From Corynebacterium incognita (GTDB lineage: Bacteria; Actinomycetota; Actinomycetes; Mycobacteriales; Mycobacteriaceae), in contig NZ_CP059404.1 of the NCBI RefSeq assembly GCF_014217255.1, positions 558,001-622,000 on the forward strand: a stretch of 64,000 bases of DNA. The letters run 5' to 3'. Below, one piece after another: positions 43,107 through 52,734 of this stretch (position 1 is the stretch's first letter; each line of letters begins with the position of its first letter). The notes under the pieces were generated by a model, which saw only the letters and a list, made by a program, of their open reading frames with translations, was not told where the DNA came from and did not search any database. Position numbers and translations under genes: made by a program.

Positions 43107-43958
43107 TTAAGCAATCTCCTCGGCGGTAAACTGCATGCGCGGCTGGGCGAACGCATCCTGGGACTGGATGAGCTGCAGCTCGTGAGTCTCCGCCTCATAA
43201 GTGTTGTGCAACACATCGTACACGCTGGACGCGGTGCGCTCGAGGGCGTCCTTGGCGTCGTGGGTCGCGGTGTAGTGGCCGGTGAACAGTGCGGCGGTCA
43301 CGTCGCCGGAGCCGTTGCGCTTGAACGGCAGGTACGGGGTGGACACCAAGTAAGCCTTGTCGCCGTCCACGGCGAGCATCTCGATGGTGTCCGCCGGGGT
43401 CTCCGGGCGGCGCACCGAGGTCACCAACACCACGCGCGGGCCGATGTCCTGGGCGGCGCGCACCGCGGCCATCGTCTGTTCCAGGGTGCCGGTCTCCATG
43501 CCGGTGAGGTAGCCCAGCTCGAACTGGTTGGGCACGATGATGTCCGCGACCGGAACGACCTTGTCCCGCAGCAGTGGCGGGATCTCGTCGGAGACGAAGC
43601 AACCGGACTTCTCATTGCCCATCACCGGGTCGCAGGCGTAGAGGGCCTGCGGGTTCACGCGCTTGATGCGGTGCACGGCGTCCACGATGGCGCCCGCGAT
43701 GTCGGGGCCGCCCTGGTAGCCGGACAAGATAGCGTCCACCTGGCCGAACGCCTCGCGGCGCTCGATGCCGTCGATGATGTCGGTGACCTGGTCCGCCGGG
43801 ATGAGCGGGCCGCCCCAGTCCCCGTAACCGGTGTGGTTGGAGAAGTTCACGGTGTGGACTGGCCACACCTCAAACCCCGCGCGCTGCAGGGGGAAGACGG
43901 CGGCGGAATTTCCCACGTGGCCATAAGTGACGTGGGACTGGATCGACAAAATGTTCAT
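43107..43958 (-). CDS. pdxY: Pyridoxal kinase
   Basis: 283 residues of the ribokinase-like fold. It phosphorylates pyridoxal to PLP for salvage. The N-terminus NILSIQSHVTYGHVGNSAAVFPLQRAGFEVWPVHTVNFSNHTGYG is diagnostic for PdxY. VPVADIIVPNQFELGYLTG and NGSGDVTAALFTGHY (anion hole and catalytic Asp) follow. It precedes era closely on the same strand, which suggests co-transcription although the functions differ. Confidence 0.93.
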   Translation of the reverse strand: MNILSIQSHVTYGHVGNSAAVFPLQRAGFEVWPVHTVNFSNHTGYGDWGGPLIPADQVTDIIDGIERREAFGQVDAILSGYQGGPDIAGAIVDAVHRIKRVNPQALYACDPVMGNEKSGCFVSDEIPPLLRDKVVPVADIIVPNQFELGYLTGMETGTLEQTMAAVRAAQDIGPRVVLVTSVRRPETPADTIEMLAVDGDKAYLVSTPYLPFKRNGSGDVTAALFTGHYTATHDAKDALERTASSVYDVLHNTYEAETHELQLIQSQDAFAQPRMQFTAEEIA

Positions 43959-44009
43959 AGTCTTCCATTGTGCTCCCTGACAGGCCCGCCTGACAACACC
44001 GACCCGGCT

Positions 44010-44618
44010 CTAGTTCTCCGGAGCCGGCTCCCCGATGGCGGGGATACCGCCGCCTGGGACCTCGCGGTCGAGCGCCTCGCGCTCCGCTGCCGAAGGAAAG
44101 GCCTTCGGGCCAGTCGGCTTGGGGTGGAAGGTCACGCCGCGCTTTTTAATGTCGTCGTACCAGTCCGCCAGCAGCTCGTTCTGCAGGGCGAACATTTCCT
44201 TCTCCTCCGCCGGGGTGCCGTGGTCATAGCCCAAAAGGTGCAGGCAGCCATGCACGGTGAGCAAAGCGAGCTCGTGGCCGATGGAGTGGCCGGCCGCGTC
44301 CGCCTGGCGCTGCGCGAACTCCGGGCACAGCACGATATCACCCAACATGCCCGGCAGCTCCGGCGCGGGTGCATCCGGGCGCCCACCCTGGTGGCCGGGG
44401 GTGAGCTCGTCCATGGGGAAGCTCATGACGTCCGTCGGGCCCTCCAGATCCATCCAGCGCACGTGGAGGTCCGCGATGGTGTCCAGGTCCACACAGGTGA
44501 TCGTGCACTCGGCGTCCGGGTTGACGTCCATTTGGCCGAAGGCGAACGACGCGACATCGATAAGCATCTCCTCGTTGACGCCCTCGTAGCCGGATTCGTT
44601 GAGGAACTCGATACTCAT
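44010..44618 (-). CDS. ybeY: Endoribonuclease YbeY
   Basis: 202 residues. YbeY is a zinc endoribonuclease for 16S rRNA 3'-end maturation and 70S quality control. The H3-x5-H-x5-H motif appears as [11 protein letters not shown], preceded by [13 protein letters not shown]-terminal extension of about 40 residues ([20 protein letters not shown]...) goes past the usual 150-160. The ATG at 44616-44618 lies 4 bases after the phoH stop, the conserved actinobacterial pairing. The frame continues upstream, but that part is the phoH gene. Confidence 0.92.
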   Translation of the reverse strand: MSIEFLNESGYEGVNEEMLIDVASFAFGQMDVNPDAECTITCVDLDTIADLHVRWMDLEGPTDVMSFPMDELTPGHQGGRPDAPAPELPGMLGDIVLCPEFAQRQADAAGHSIGHELALLTVHGCLHLLGYDHGTPAEEKEMFALQNELLADWYDDIKKRGVTFHPKPTGPKAFPSAAEREALDREVPGGGIPAIGEPAPEN

Positions 44619-44622
44619 TGGC

Positions 44623-45618
44623 CTAGCTCTCCTTCTTCTTATCCGCGGCCGGGTTGCTGTGAGCGGCGCGCGCGTCATAGGCATCGTAGGCGTCCACGAT
44701 GCGGCCCACCAGCTGGTGGCGCACCACGTCCGCGCTGCCCAGCTGCGCGAAGTGCACATCCGGGACGCCGTCCAAAATGCGGCGCACCAGGCGCAGGCCG
44801 GAGGTCTCCCCGCGGGGGAGGTCCACCTGGCTGATATCGCCGGTGACCACCATTTTCGCGCCGAAGCCCAGGCGGGTGAGGAACATTTTCATTTGCGCCG
44901 CGGTGGTGTTTTGCGCCTCATCGAGAATGACGAAGGCGTCGTTGAGCGTGCGGCCGCGCATGTACGCCAGCGGCGCCACCTCGATGATGCCGGCCTCCAT
45001 GAGTTTCGGGATCATCTCCGGGTCCATCATGTCCCGCAGGGCGTCATAGAGCGGGCGTAGGTATGGGTCAATCTTGTCGTTGAGCGTGCCGGGCAGAAAG
45101 CCCAGCTTCTCCCCTGCTTCCACGGCGGGGCGGGTGAGGATGATGCGCTGGACCTGCTTGGACTGCAGGGCCTGCACGGCTTTGGCCACCGCGAGGTAGG
45201 TCTTGCCGGAACCGGCGGGGCCGATGCCGAAGACGATGGTGTTGTCATTGATCGCGCGCACGTAGTCCGCCTGGCCCACGGTCTTCGGCCGCACGGCCTT
45301 GCCGCGGCGGGACACGATTTCCTCCGCGATGACCTCGCTCACCGCTTTGGGTGCGTCCACAGCGACCAGATCCAGGGTGTGCTTGACGGTGTCCGGGCTC
45401 ACGGGGTGGCCCCGGCGCGCGATGGCCTCGAGCTCCTCGAGTACCTTCTTCGCGCGCGCGACCTCGTGGGCGGGCCCGGTGACGGTGACCTGGTGCCCGC
45501 GGGCGAAGATGTCCACGTCCACGAGGTTGGTGAGCACGCGCAGATTCTCGTCCGCCGTGCCGAGCACGGTGGACACGTAGGCGGTGTCCAGCTCGAATTT
45601 CCCTGTCGTTATAGCCAC
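44623..45618 (-). CDS. phoH: PhoH-family ATPase
   Basis: 331 residues. The ATPase core has Walker [23 protein letters not shown] and Walker [25 protein letters not shown], with [11 protein letters not shown] after it. An N-terminal KH-like domain ([28 protein letters not shown]) supports RNA binding. PhoH with YbeY is thought to act on RNA. The start is a GTG at 45616-45618. It is co-directional with rsmE upstream and ybeY downstream. Confidence 0.92.
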   Translation of the reverse strand: MAITTGKFELDTAYVSTVLGTADENLRVLTNLVDVDIFARGHQVTVTGPAHEVARAKKVLEELEAIARRGHPVSPDTVKHTLDLVAVDAPKAVSEVIAEEIVSRRGKAVRPKTVGQADYVRAINDNTIVFGIGPAGSGKTYLAVAKAVQALQSKQVQRIILTRPAVEAGEKLGFLPGTLNDKIDPYLRPLYDALRDMMDPEMIPKLMEAGIIEVAPLAYMRGRTLNDAFVILDEAQNTTAAQMKMFLTRLGFGAKMVVTGDISQVDLPRGETSGLRLVRRILDGVPDVHFAQLGSADVVRHQLVGRIVDAYDAYDARAAHSNPAADKKKES

Positions 45619-45627
45619 GCTTAAACC

Positions 45628-46368
45628 CTACCAGCGGGAGGTGAGCACGCCGATGGCGCTCAGGCCCACCATGGCTGCCGACGCCGTCCGGTAGACCTCC
45701 GGGCCCAGCGTCACGGCGCGCGCGCCTGTGGCCTCCAGCTGCGCGAGCTCAGAGGCGCCGATGCCGCCCTCGGGGCCGACAATGAGGTAGACCGTGCCGG
45801 TGAGTTCGGCGTCGCGTATCGACGTCGTGGCGTCCTCGTGCAGGACGTACGCGTGCGCTTCGTTATGGCTGCGGAGCTCGCTTGCGAGTTCCGCGGTGGT
45901 GAGGGGGCCGCGCACCTGCGGGATGCGGGCGCGGCGGGACTGCTTCGCGGCGGCGCGGGCGGCCTGCTGCCACTTGGCCAGGGCTTTGGGTGCCTTCTTC
46001 GCGTCCCACTTGGCCACGCAGCGCTCAGCCTGCCAGGCGATGATCTCGTCGGCCCCGGCCTGGGTGGCCAGGTCCACGGCCAGCTCCGCGCGCTCGGACT
46101 TGGGGATCGCCTGGACCACCACCACGCGGGGTTCGGGCTGCGGGTGCTCACCAACCTCGTCCACGTGCGCGTGGAGGGTGTCCTTGCCCTCCGTGGCCGT
46201 GACGGTGACGGTGACGAAGCGCCCCGCGCCGTCGGCAAGCATGACCTGCTCGCCGGCCTGGATGCGCTTGACCGTCACCGCATGACGCCCCTCCGCGCCA
46301 CTGAGGGTGACCTGGTGGCCTACCGCGGCGTCGGCCAGCTCCTCGGCGATAAACGTTGGCAAAGACAT
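45628..46368 (-). CDS. rsmE: 16S rRNA m3U1498 methyltransferase RsmE
   Basis: 246 residues. The N-terminal PUA-like domain (VTLSGAEGRHAVTVKRIQAGEQVMLADGAG) precedes a SPOUT methyltransferase domain with the knotted SAM site: VVVVQAIPKSERAELAVDLATQAGADEIIAWQAERC, VYLIVGPEGGIGASELAQLEATGARAVTLGPEVYRTASAAM. It methylates N3 of U1498 of 16S rRNA. It stands between dnaJ and phoH on the same strand, 9 bases before phoH. Confidence 0.93.
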   Translation of the reverse strand: MSLPTFIAEELADAAVGHQVTLSGAEGRHAVTVKRIQAGEQVMLADGAGRFVTVTVTATEGKDTLHAHVDEVGEHPQPEPRVVVVQAIPKSERAELAVDLATQAGADEIIAWQAERCVAKWDAKKAPKALAKWQQAARAAAKQSRRARIPQVRGPLTTAELASELRSHNEAHAYVLHEDATTSIRDAELTGTVYLIVGPEGGIGASELAQLEATGARAVTLGPEVYRTASAAMVGLSAIGVLTSRW

Positions 46369-46416
46369 GTCCAGTCCCCCTATGTACGGCTTTGTCCTGA
46401 GTCCGGATGTGTGGCG

Positions 46417-47562
46417 CTAGCGGCGGAAGCGGTCGCGCAGCTTGTGGAAGAAGGACTCGCCCTCGCCGTCGCCGTCCTCACGGACCTTGGTGGCATCGGA
46501 GCGGTGATCGCGCAGCTCAGTGAGCAGCTGGCGGGTGCGGTTGTCCAGCTCCGTGGGCACGGTGACGTCCACGTGGGCGTACAAGGAGCCGTAGCCGTCC
46601 GTGCGCAGGCGCGGCATGCCCTTGCCCTGCAGGCGCACCTCCTGCCCCGGCTGAGTGCCCGGCTCGATGTCGATGCCGATGGTCTCGCCTGCCAAATCTT
46701 GGACCTCGAACGTGGTGCCCAAGGCGGCGTCTACCATGGGCACCCGCACGGTAAAGTGCAGGTCGTCGGCTTCGCGCTCGAATACCGGGTGCGGCTCCAC
46801 GCGGACTTCCACGTACAGATCGCCGGCCGGTCCGCCGCCGTGGCCCACCTCGCCCTGGCCCGCCATGCGGATGCGCATGCCGTCGGCGATGCCCTGCGGG
46901 ATGTTCACGGTGAGATCGCGGCGCTTCTTCATGCGGCCGTCGCCGCCGCAGTCGGCGCAGGGGTTCTTAATGACCTCACCGTAGCCCTCACACACCGGGC
47001 ACGGACGCGTGGTCATCACGTTGCCCAGGAAGGACTGCTGGACTTCCTGCACCTCGCCCATGCCATGGCAGTGCCCACAGGTGGTGGGCTTCTCGCCGTT
47101 GGCAGAACCCTTGCCCTGGCAGGTCTCGCACAGCACCGCGGTGTCTACGGTGACCGTCTTCTTCATACCCTTATATGCGTCCTCCAGCGAAATGCGGGTG
47201 CGCAACAAGGCGTCGTTGCCCGGTTGCACGCGCGAGCGCGGGCCGCGGGAACCGGCCGCGCCGCCACCGAAGAACTCCGCGAAGATATCGCCCAAGCCAC
47301 CGCCACCATAGCCACCGTAGCCGCCACCACCCATGCCGGGGCCCTGCTCCATAGGGTCGCCGCCCTGATCCACGATCTGACGCTTCTGCGGATCTAACAA
47401 GACCTCCTGGGCCAGCGCGGCCTCACGGAACTTCTCCGCCGCTTCCTCGGACGGGTTCACGTCCGGGTGATACTTGCGCGCCAGCTTGCGATAGGCCTTC
47501 TTAATCTCACCGTCCGTCGCGTCTCGATCCACACCGAGGATGCCGTAGTAGTCACGTGCCAT
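46417..47562 (-). CDS. dnaJ: Chaperone DnaJ (DnaJ2)
   Basis: 381 residues. The J-domain has [21 protein letters not shown] with the HPD tripeptide that stimulates DnaK. A Gly-rich segment ([12 protein letters not shown]) follows, then four CxxCxGxG zinc repeats ([32 protein letters not shown]) and the C-terminal substrate-binding domains. Helix IV of the J-domain reads [22 protein letters not shown], less like the common AYEVLSDPEKRxxYD. It is downstream of hrcA on the same strand, so heat-shock control by HrcA is likely. Confidence 0.95.
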   Translation of the reverse strand: MARDYYGILGVDRDATDGEIKKAYRKLARKYHPDVNPSEEAAEKFREAALAQEVLLDPQKRQIVDQGGDPMEQGPGMGGGGYGGYGGGGLGDIFAEFFGGGAAGSRGPRSRVQPGNDALLRTRISLEDAYKGMKKTVTVDTAVLCETCQGKGSANGEKPTTCGHCHGMGEVQEVQQSFLGNVMTTRPCPVCEGYGEVIKNPCADCGGDGRMKKRRDLTVNIPQGIADGMRIRMAGQGEVGHGGGPAGDLYVEVRVEPHPVFEREADDLHFTVRVPMVDAALGTTFEVQDLAGETIGIDIEPGTQPGQEVRLQGKGMPRLRTDGYGSLYAHVDVTVPTELDNRTRQLLTELRDHRSDATKVREDGDGEGESFFHKLRDRFRR

Positions 47563-47628
47563 ATCTTCTTAATCAGTTCCTTGCTCGTTATTTTTCGTTC
47601 TTGCGGTTTGAGGTTTGTGTCATCGGTT

Positions 47629-48651
47629 TTATTCGCCAGCCAAAATCCGGCTGACATAGGTAGAAACAGCGGACACCTTGGAAATTGTTCCCGGGTAATC
47701 CATGTACGTCGGCCCCACCACGCCCATGCCGCCCAGCGGGGTCTGGCTACCGCCGTACGAGGTGGTGACCACCGAGGCACTGCGCAGCTCGGCTTCCGTG
47801 TTTTCCTCGCCGATGACCACGGAAACGTTGCCATAATCCGGCACGTTGCCCAACAGCTTGAGCACCACGACTTGTTCCTCCAGGGCCTCGATGAGCGCAG
47901 GCAGACCCGAGGGGAACTGCCCCGCCGCGCGGGTGAGGTTGGAGGTGCCCGCCATCATCAACCGCTCACTCGGCTGCTCCACCAGGGTCTCCAGCAAGGT
48001 GGTGGCGGCCGGGAGGACGTGATGACGGATGTCCACCGGGGCGTCGGTGAGCAAGGCACCCAGGCTTTCCGACGCCGCGGCCATCGTCTTTCCCACCAGC
48101 GCCCGGTTGAGGAGATCGCGCAGGCGCGGGACGTCGTCCGGCTCGATGACGGCATGCAACTCTACATTGCGTTGATCCACGCGCCCGGTGTCCGTGATGA
48201 GCACCAGCAACAGTCGCGCCGGGGTGAGCGCCACGACCTCGCAGTGCTTCACGCGGCTGGCCTCCAGGGTGGGCATCTGGATGATGGCCGCCTGCTTGGT
48301 GAGCTGCGCGAGCAGCTGCACGGAACGCCGCAGTACGTCCTCGAGGTCCACGCCCTCTTCGAGGAAGCCGACGATGGCGCGCTTTTCCGCGGCGCTCAGC
48401 GGCTTGACCTCGTGGAGGGTGTCCACGAACTGCCGGTAGCCCTTCTGCGTCGGGATGCGTCCCGAGGAAGCGTGGGTCTGCGCGATGAGCCCCTCGGACT
48501 CGAGCACCGCCATGTCGTTGCGGATGGTGGCGCTGGAGACGTTGAGCTGGTGGCGCTCCAGCAGCGCCTTGGAACCCACGGGCTCCTGGGACGCGATATA
48601 GTCCGCCACAATGGCGCGCAGCACCTGCCGCCGCCGCTCCTGAGTACTCAT
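47629..48651 (-). CDS. hrcA: Heat-inducible transcription repressor HrcA
   Basis: 340 residues. An N-terminal winged helix ([51 protein letters not shown]) is followed by the HrcA core with [16 protein letters not shown]. It binds CIRCE operators and represses groE and often itself; GroEL keeps it active. An operator-like sequence lies 25 bases upstream of the start (48676-48702). dnaJ follows downstream. Confidence 0.95.
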   Translation of the reverse strand: MSTQERRRQVLRAIVADYIASQEPVGSKALLERHQLNVSSATIRNDMAVLESEGLIAQTHASSGRIPTQKGYRQFVDTLHEVKPLSAAEKRAIVGFLEEGVDLEDVLRRSVQLLAQLTKQAAIIQMPTLEASRVKHCEVVALTPARLLLVLITDTGRVDQRNVELHAVIEPDDVPRLRDLLNRALVGKTMAAASESLGALLTDAPVDIRHHVLPAATTLLETLVEQPSERLMMAGTSNLTRAAGQFPSGLPALIEALEEQVVVLKLLGNVPDYGNVSVVIGEENTEAELRSASVVTTSYGGSQTPLGGMGVVGPTYMDYPGTISKVSAVSTYVSRILAGE

Positions 48652-48675
48652 GGTTCACCTCCGCGCTAAGCCATT

Positions 48676-48702
48676 CTGGCACTCGGTTGTTCCGATTGCT
48701 AA
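48676..48702 (-). promoter_or_regulatory. CIRCE-like operator upstream of hrcA
   Basis: On the minus strand the sequence is TTAGCAATC, nine bases, GAGTGCCAG. The CIRCE consensus is TTAGCACTC-N9-GAGTGCTAA; eight of nine bases match on the left and seven of nine on the right. The place just before hrcA fits autoregulation of the hrcA-dnaJ unit. Confidence 0.75.
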
Positions 48703-48725
48703 TTCGCCACTATACCGCCTGTGTG

Positions 48726-49967
48726 TTACTCGCGTTCTTCCGCGACGAGGATGTCCGTGATGATGCCGTCCGCCAACAGGCGACCGGCATCAGTAACGCG
48801 CACGCGCGGGCCCGAGACGTCGCGCCCGGGCACCAGGGCGGTCGACGACGCGACCGCCGCCGCGTCCAGCTCGCCCACTTCCACCAGGCCGCGGCTGACA
48901 AAGCCATCCACCACCGGCCGGGCCGCCGGGTTCAGCCACGCCAGCGGCACGCCGTCGCGCAGGCGCAGCCCGAGCATGAGCGCTTCCGTATGGCGCTCGG
49001 AGCTGCTGAGTGCCTCGGTGTCCGCGATGGGGAGGGACGGCGCGGCGTCGAGAAGCGCCGCGGAGTAGCGCGCGGGATGTTTGACGTTATAGAAGCGTTC
49101 GCCGTCGAGGTGGCTGTGCGCTCCGGGGCCCGCGCCCCACCAGTTGCCGTCCACCCAGTAGATGGTGTTGTGCTGGCACTCCCCGCCCGGGCGCGCCCAG
49201 TTGGACACCTCGTACCACCCCATACCCGCGGCCTCAAGCTCCGCGGCGATGAGCTCGTAGCGGCGCGCCAGCACGTCGTCCTCGGTCTCCTGGAATTCGC
49301 CGCTGCGCACCTTGCGCGCCATGCGCGTGCCATCCTCGATGATGAGCGAGTACGCCGAGAGGTGATCGATGCCGGTGTCCACGGCGCGGCGCACGGTCTC
49401 TAGGACGTCCTCGTCCTGCTCGGTGGGCGTGCCATAAATCATGTCCAGGTTGACGTGCTCGAACCCGGCGGCGCGGGCCTCGCGGGCGGCGTCAAAGGCG
49501 CGGCCCGGGGTGTGCGCGCGCTCCAAGATGCGCAGCACGCCGGCGGAGGCCGACTGCATACCTAAGGAAACGCGGTTAAAACCGGCGTCGAGAAGCCCGG
49601 CGAAGAACTCCGGCGACGTGGACTCCGGGTTGGACTCCGTGGTTACCTCCGCGTCCGGCGCCAGACCGAAAGTATTGCGCGCGGCGTTAAGCACACGGCC
49701 CAGCCCGTCCGCGCCGAGCAGCGACGGCGTACCGCCGCCCACGAACACGGTCTGCGCCTGCGGGGCCGCGCCGTGGGTGCGAGCCAAGCGCGCGGCGGCG
49801 AGCTCCAGCTCCACCTCTAGCGCGTCCAGGTATGCCGCCTGCGAGTTGGGATTGCCCAGCTCCCCCGGGGTATAGGTGTTGAAGTCGCAGTACCCACACC
49901 GCGTGGAACAGAAGGGGACGTGAATATACAGCCCGAAGGGGGCGCGTGCAGCCTGGGTACCTACCAT
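48726..49967 (-). CDS. hemW: Heme chaperone HemW (radical SAM, HemN-like)
   Basis: 413 residues. The N-terminal radical-SAM motif is GLYIHVPFCSTRCGYCDFNTY (CxxxCxxC with an extra Cys as in HemN/HemW), followed by VFVGGGTPSLLGADGLGRVL, TTESNPES and LDMIYGTPTEQ. HemW lacks the coproporphyrinogen-oxidase cysteine of HemN and delivers heme to respiratory proteins. The ATG at 49965-49967 matches the family start; the frame extends upstream over a repeat-containing spacer that is not conserved. It lies next to hrcA in many Gram-positive bacteria. Confidence 0.9.
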   Translation of the reverse strand: MVGTQAARAPFGLYIHVPFCSTRCGYCDFNTYTPGELGNPNSQAAYLDALEVELELAAARLARTHGAAPQAQTVFVGGGTPSLLGADGLGRVLNAARNTFGLAPDAEVTTESNPESTSPEFFAGLLDAGFNRVSLGMQSASAGVLRILERAHTPGRAFDAAREARAAGFEHVNLDMIYGTPTEQDEDVLETVRRAVDTGIDHLSAYSLIIEDGTRMARKVRSGEFQETEDDVLARRYELIAAELEAAGMGWYEVSNWARPGGECQHNTIYWVDGNWWGAGPGAHSHLDGERFYNVKHPARYSAALLDAAPSLPIADTEALSSSERHTEALMLGLRLRDGVPLAWLNPAARPVVDGFVSRGLVEVGELDAAAVASSTALVPGRDVSGPRVRVTDAGRLLADGIITDILVAEERE

Positions 49968-50148
49968 TTCAACCACCCTAGCAATCGCGGCAACGATCCC
50001 GGGAACAATCCCGGGAACAAAACTTAACCCTCCGCACGTTATGACTGTAGAATAATCGTCATTTATCACTTGCTTCTACATGAGAAAGGACCCTAGTGGA
50101 GCCTCCGAGTCGATTGCCCCGCCTTCTAGCCTGGGGGTGGGGTAGTTA
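49968..50148. other. Spacer between hemW and the CNNM operon
   Basis: Direct repeats of CCCGGGAACAA (about 49998-50020) occur twice in tandem; each includes the palindrome CCCGGG. The divergent promoters of hemW and the CNNM pair should lie here; TAGAAT at about 50048-50053 could be the plus-strand -10 box. I see no gene. Confidence 0.4.
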
Positions 50149-51528
50149 ATGGCCTCCTCAATCCTGCTGCTTATCGCAGGTTTCGTGGTCATCGGCATCA
50201 TCATCGTGGCCAACGGATACTTCGTGGCCCAAGAATTCGCCTACATGTCCGTGGACCGCAACCAGTTGCGTATCCAAGCCGCCGCGGGCGACCAAGCCTC
50301 GCAGCGCGCCCTGGACATCACCAAGCGCACGTCCTTCATGCTCTCCGGCGCCCAGCTGGGCATCACCGTCACCGGCCTGCTCATCGGCTACGTGGCAGAG
50401 CCGCTGGTCGGAGTCTCCGTGGGTGATTTGCTCGGCGCCGTCGGCGTGCCCGTCTCGGTCGCCGTCGGCATAGGCACGGTGCTCGCCCTGGCGCTGTCCA
50501 CCGTGGCCACCATGCTCTTTGCCGAGCTCTTCCCGAAGAACTACACCATCGCGGTGCCCATGAAGTCCTCGCTGGCGCTGGCCCGGTCCACGCAGATCTA
50601 CCTGAAGATCTTCGGCCCGCTCATCCACTTCTTCGAGTTCTCCTCCAACGCGCTGCTGCGAATGTTCCGCATTGACCCAGTGGAAGACGTGGACTCCTCG
50701 GCCACTACCGAGGACTTGGAATCCATCGTGGAATCCTCCCGCGAGACCGGCGATCTAGACCCGGAGACCTACATGGTCTTGGACCGCTTGCTGGACTTCC
50801 CCGAGCACACCGTGGACCACGCCATGATCCCGCGCTCGCGCGTAGACGTGGTGGAGCCGTCCACCACGATCGGCGAGGTCCGCGAGCTCATGGCACACAA
50901 CCACACCCGCTACCCCGTCATCGACGACGAGCACAACCCGGTGGGCGTGGTGCAGCTTATCGACGTCCTGGCATCCGACGAGCCCCTGGACACCCCGGTG
51001 GCCACGCTCATGCGTGAGCCGGTGGTCATCCCCGAGTTCATGCCGCTGCCGGACGTGGTGAGCGAGCTGCGCGAGGTGGATTCCAAGATGGCGTGCGTCA
51101 TCGACGAATACGGCGGCTTCGTGGGCGTGGTGACCATGGAGGACCTGGCCGAGGAGATCCTCGGCGACGTCACCGACGAACACGACCTGGAAGAGACCGA
51201 GGAAATTACCGAGCAGGACGAGACCCACTGGATCGTGGACGGCGACACCCCCATCGACGAGATGGAGCGCGCCATCGGACACCCGCTGCCCGAAGGCGAC
51301 TACGAGACCATCGCCGGCCTGCTCATGTCCCAGGTGGGCAACTTGGTCGAGGAAGGCGAGGAGCACACCATCGTGCTCGAGGCCGAACCCGAGGACTACG
51401 TGGAAGACGAGGTGCCGGTGCGCCAGCTCAACATCAAGGTGGAAGAGGTAGACCGCCACGTGCCCAGCTCCCTGTCCGTGGAGCTAGTAGAGGAATACCG
51501 CGAGCAGGACGACGAGGAGGAGAACTAA
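50149..51528 (+). CDS. CNNM/CorC-type membrane protein with CBS domains
   Basis: 459 residues. A DUF21 (CNNM transmembrane) domain with 3-4 helices covers 1-190, including a GAQLGITVTGLLIGYVAEPLVG helix and AELFPKNYTIAVP. A CBS pair covers about 210-330 (MIPRSRVDVVEPSTTIGEVRELM, RYPVIDDEHNPVGVV, ACVIDEYGGFVGVVTMEDLAEEILG), and a CorC_HlyC domain follows. Family members take part in Mg2+/Co2+ homeostasis; older labels call them hemolysins. The gene is the first of a tandem pair, 2 bases before the second. Confidence 0.88.
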   Translation: MASSILLLIAGFVVIGIIIVANGYFVAQEFAYMSVDRNQLRIQAAAGDQASQRALDITKRTSFMLSGAQLGITVTGLLIGYVAEPLVGVSVGDLLGAVGVPVSVAVGIGTVLALALSTVATMLFAELFPKNYTIAVPMKSSLALARSTQIYLKIFGPLIHFFEFSSNALLRMFRIDPVEDVDSSATTEDLESIVESSRETGDLDPETYMVLDRLLDFPEHTVDHAMIPRSRVDVVEPSTTIGEVRELMAHNHTRYPVIDDEHNPVGVVQLIDVLASDEPLDTPVATLMREPVVIPEFMPLPDVVSELREVDSKMACVIDEYGGFVGVVTMEDLAEEILGDVTDEHDLEETEEITEQDETHWIVDGDTPIDEMERAIGHPLPEGDYETIAGLLMSQVGNLVEEGEEHTIVLEAEPEDYVEDEVPVRQLNIKVEEVDRHVPSSLSVELVEEYREQDDEEEN

Positions 51529-51530
51529 CC

Positions 51531-52571
51531 ATGGACGAATGGCTTTCTAAACTTTTGCTCACGCTGCTCATCCTGGTGCTCTCCGCGTTCTTCGTAGTCA
51601 TCGAGTTTAGCGTGATGGGCGCTCGGCGCCACCGCCTGGAGGAAGAAGCAGAAACCTCCCGCGCGGCACGCGCCGGGGTGCGCAGCCTCAACGAGCTGAC
51701 CATCATGCTCGCGGCCGCGCAGCTGGGCATCACCGCGGCCACCTTCGCGCTCGGCGCGATCACCAAGCCGTGGGTGCACCACCTGCTCACTCCCCTGCTG
51801 GTCAAGCTCTCCCTGCCGATCGCGGTGGCGGACGTGCTGGCGTTCGTCCTCGCGCTGTTCATCGTGACGTTCATCCACTTGGTCGTGGGTGAGATGGCCC
51901 CGAAGTCGTGGGCGATCTCCCACCCGGAGCAGGCGCTCAAGGCCATCGCGCTACCGGCCCGCGGCTGCGCGTGGCTGTTCCGCCCGCTGCTGACGTGGAT
52001 CAACAACATGGCTAACAAGATGGTGCGCTGGACCGGCGAAGAGCCAGTGGACCGTGCCGGCGCGGCGGGATACGACGTGGAAACGCTGCGCACGCTCATT
52101 GAGCATTCCCGCGCCACCGGCGCGATGGACGACGCCGACGCGGACCAACTCACCGGCGTCATCGAGCTCGAGTCCTCCTCCGTGGCGGACCTGGCGCGCG
52201 AGCACGGCTCGGAGATCGTGCCGCTGCCCGCGGATGCCACCGTCGGCGACCTCCAGGACCTCGTGGTGCGCAAGAACATCATGCGCGCGCTGGTCTTTGC
52301 CAAGAACTCGCGCATGCCGCGTATCGTGCACGTGCGCGACACACTGTTGGCGGATCGCGACGCCCCGGTCCAGGAGTTCTCCCGCCCCGCGCTCTCCGTG
52401 GCCGGCTCCACGACGGTGCAGCACACCCTGGACCACATGCGCGCCCGCAACGAGCAGCTCGTGGTCGTGGGCAAGGCCGACAAGGACAACGCGGTGTGGA
52501 TCCTCACCTGGGACGACATCATGAACCAGCTCTGGCCGCAGATCGAGGACCAGCTGGAGGCCGCAAGTTAG
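51531..52571 (+). CDS. CNNM-type membrane protein with CBS pair, short form
   Basis: 346 residues. The DUF21 domain (LLTLLILVLSAFFVVIEFSVMGARRHRLEE, AAAQLGITAATFALGAITKPW, HLVVGEMAPKSWAISHPEQA) is followed by a more diverged CBS pair (VPLPADATVGDLQDLVVRK, QLVVVGKADKDNAVWILTWDDIMNQLW). The CorC_HlyC domain is missing. The ATG follows the first gene closely with GAGGAGGAG upstream, so both proteins are made together and may form a heterodimeric metal transporter. Confidence 0.85.
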   Translation: MDEWLSKLLLTLLILVLSAFFVVIEFSVMGARRHRLEEEAETSRAARAGVRSLNELTIMLAAAQLGITAATFALGAITKPWVHHLLTPLLVKLSLPIAVADVLAFVLALFIVTFIHLVVGEMAPKSWAISHPEQALKAIALPARGCAWLFRPLLTWINNMANKMVRWTGEEPVDRAGAAGYDVETLRTLIEHSRATGAMDDADADQLTGVIELESSSVADLAREHGSEIVPLPADATVGDLQDLVVRKNIMRALVFAKNSRMPRIVHVRDTLLADRDAPVQEFSRPALSVAGSTTVQHTLDHMRARNEQLVVVGKADKDNAVWILTWDDIMNQLWPQIEDQLEAAS

Positions 52572-52597
52572 GCACAGCCAGGCTGCATTAACCAAAG

Positions 52598-52659
52598 GTC
52601 GGGACACAAAGGTCGGATACGCCCCTTAATTGAGCCCTCCCCGACCTTTGTGTCCCGAC
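52598..52659. repeat. Perfect 19-bp inverted repeat after the CNNM operon
   Basis: Arms GTCGGGACACAAAGGTCGG (52598-52616) and CCGACCTTTGTGTCCCGAC (52641-52659) match at all 19 positions around a 24-base spacer. Each arm contains the motif GGTCGG twice in part. It lies between convergent genes. It could terminate both, but perfect pairing over 19 bases and the lack of a T-run also fit a small repeated element. Confidence 0.7.
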
Positions 52660-52734
52660 ATTAAGTACGAGAGCGTACAGAAACCGCTCAGCGAGGCCAC
52701 ACAAAGGCAGAATGCTCCTTTGCCGCTACATTCG

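Noticed and set aside
43000..45000. Long open frames antisense to pdxY, ybeY, phoH and other GC-rich genes
   Set aside because: High GC produces long antisense frames. They show no family motifs, while the opposite strand carries clear conserved genes.
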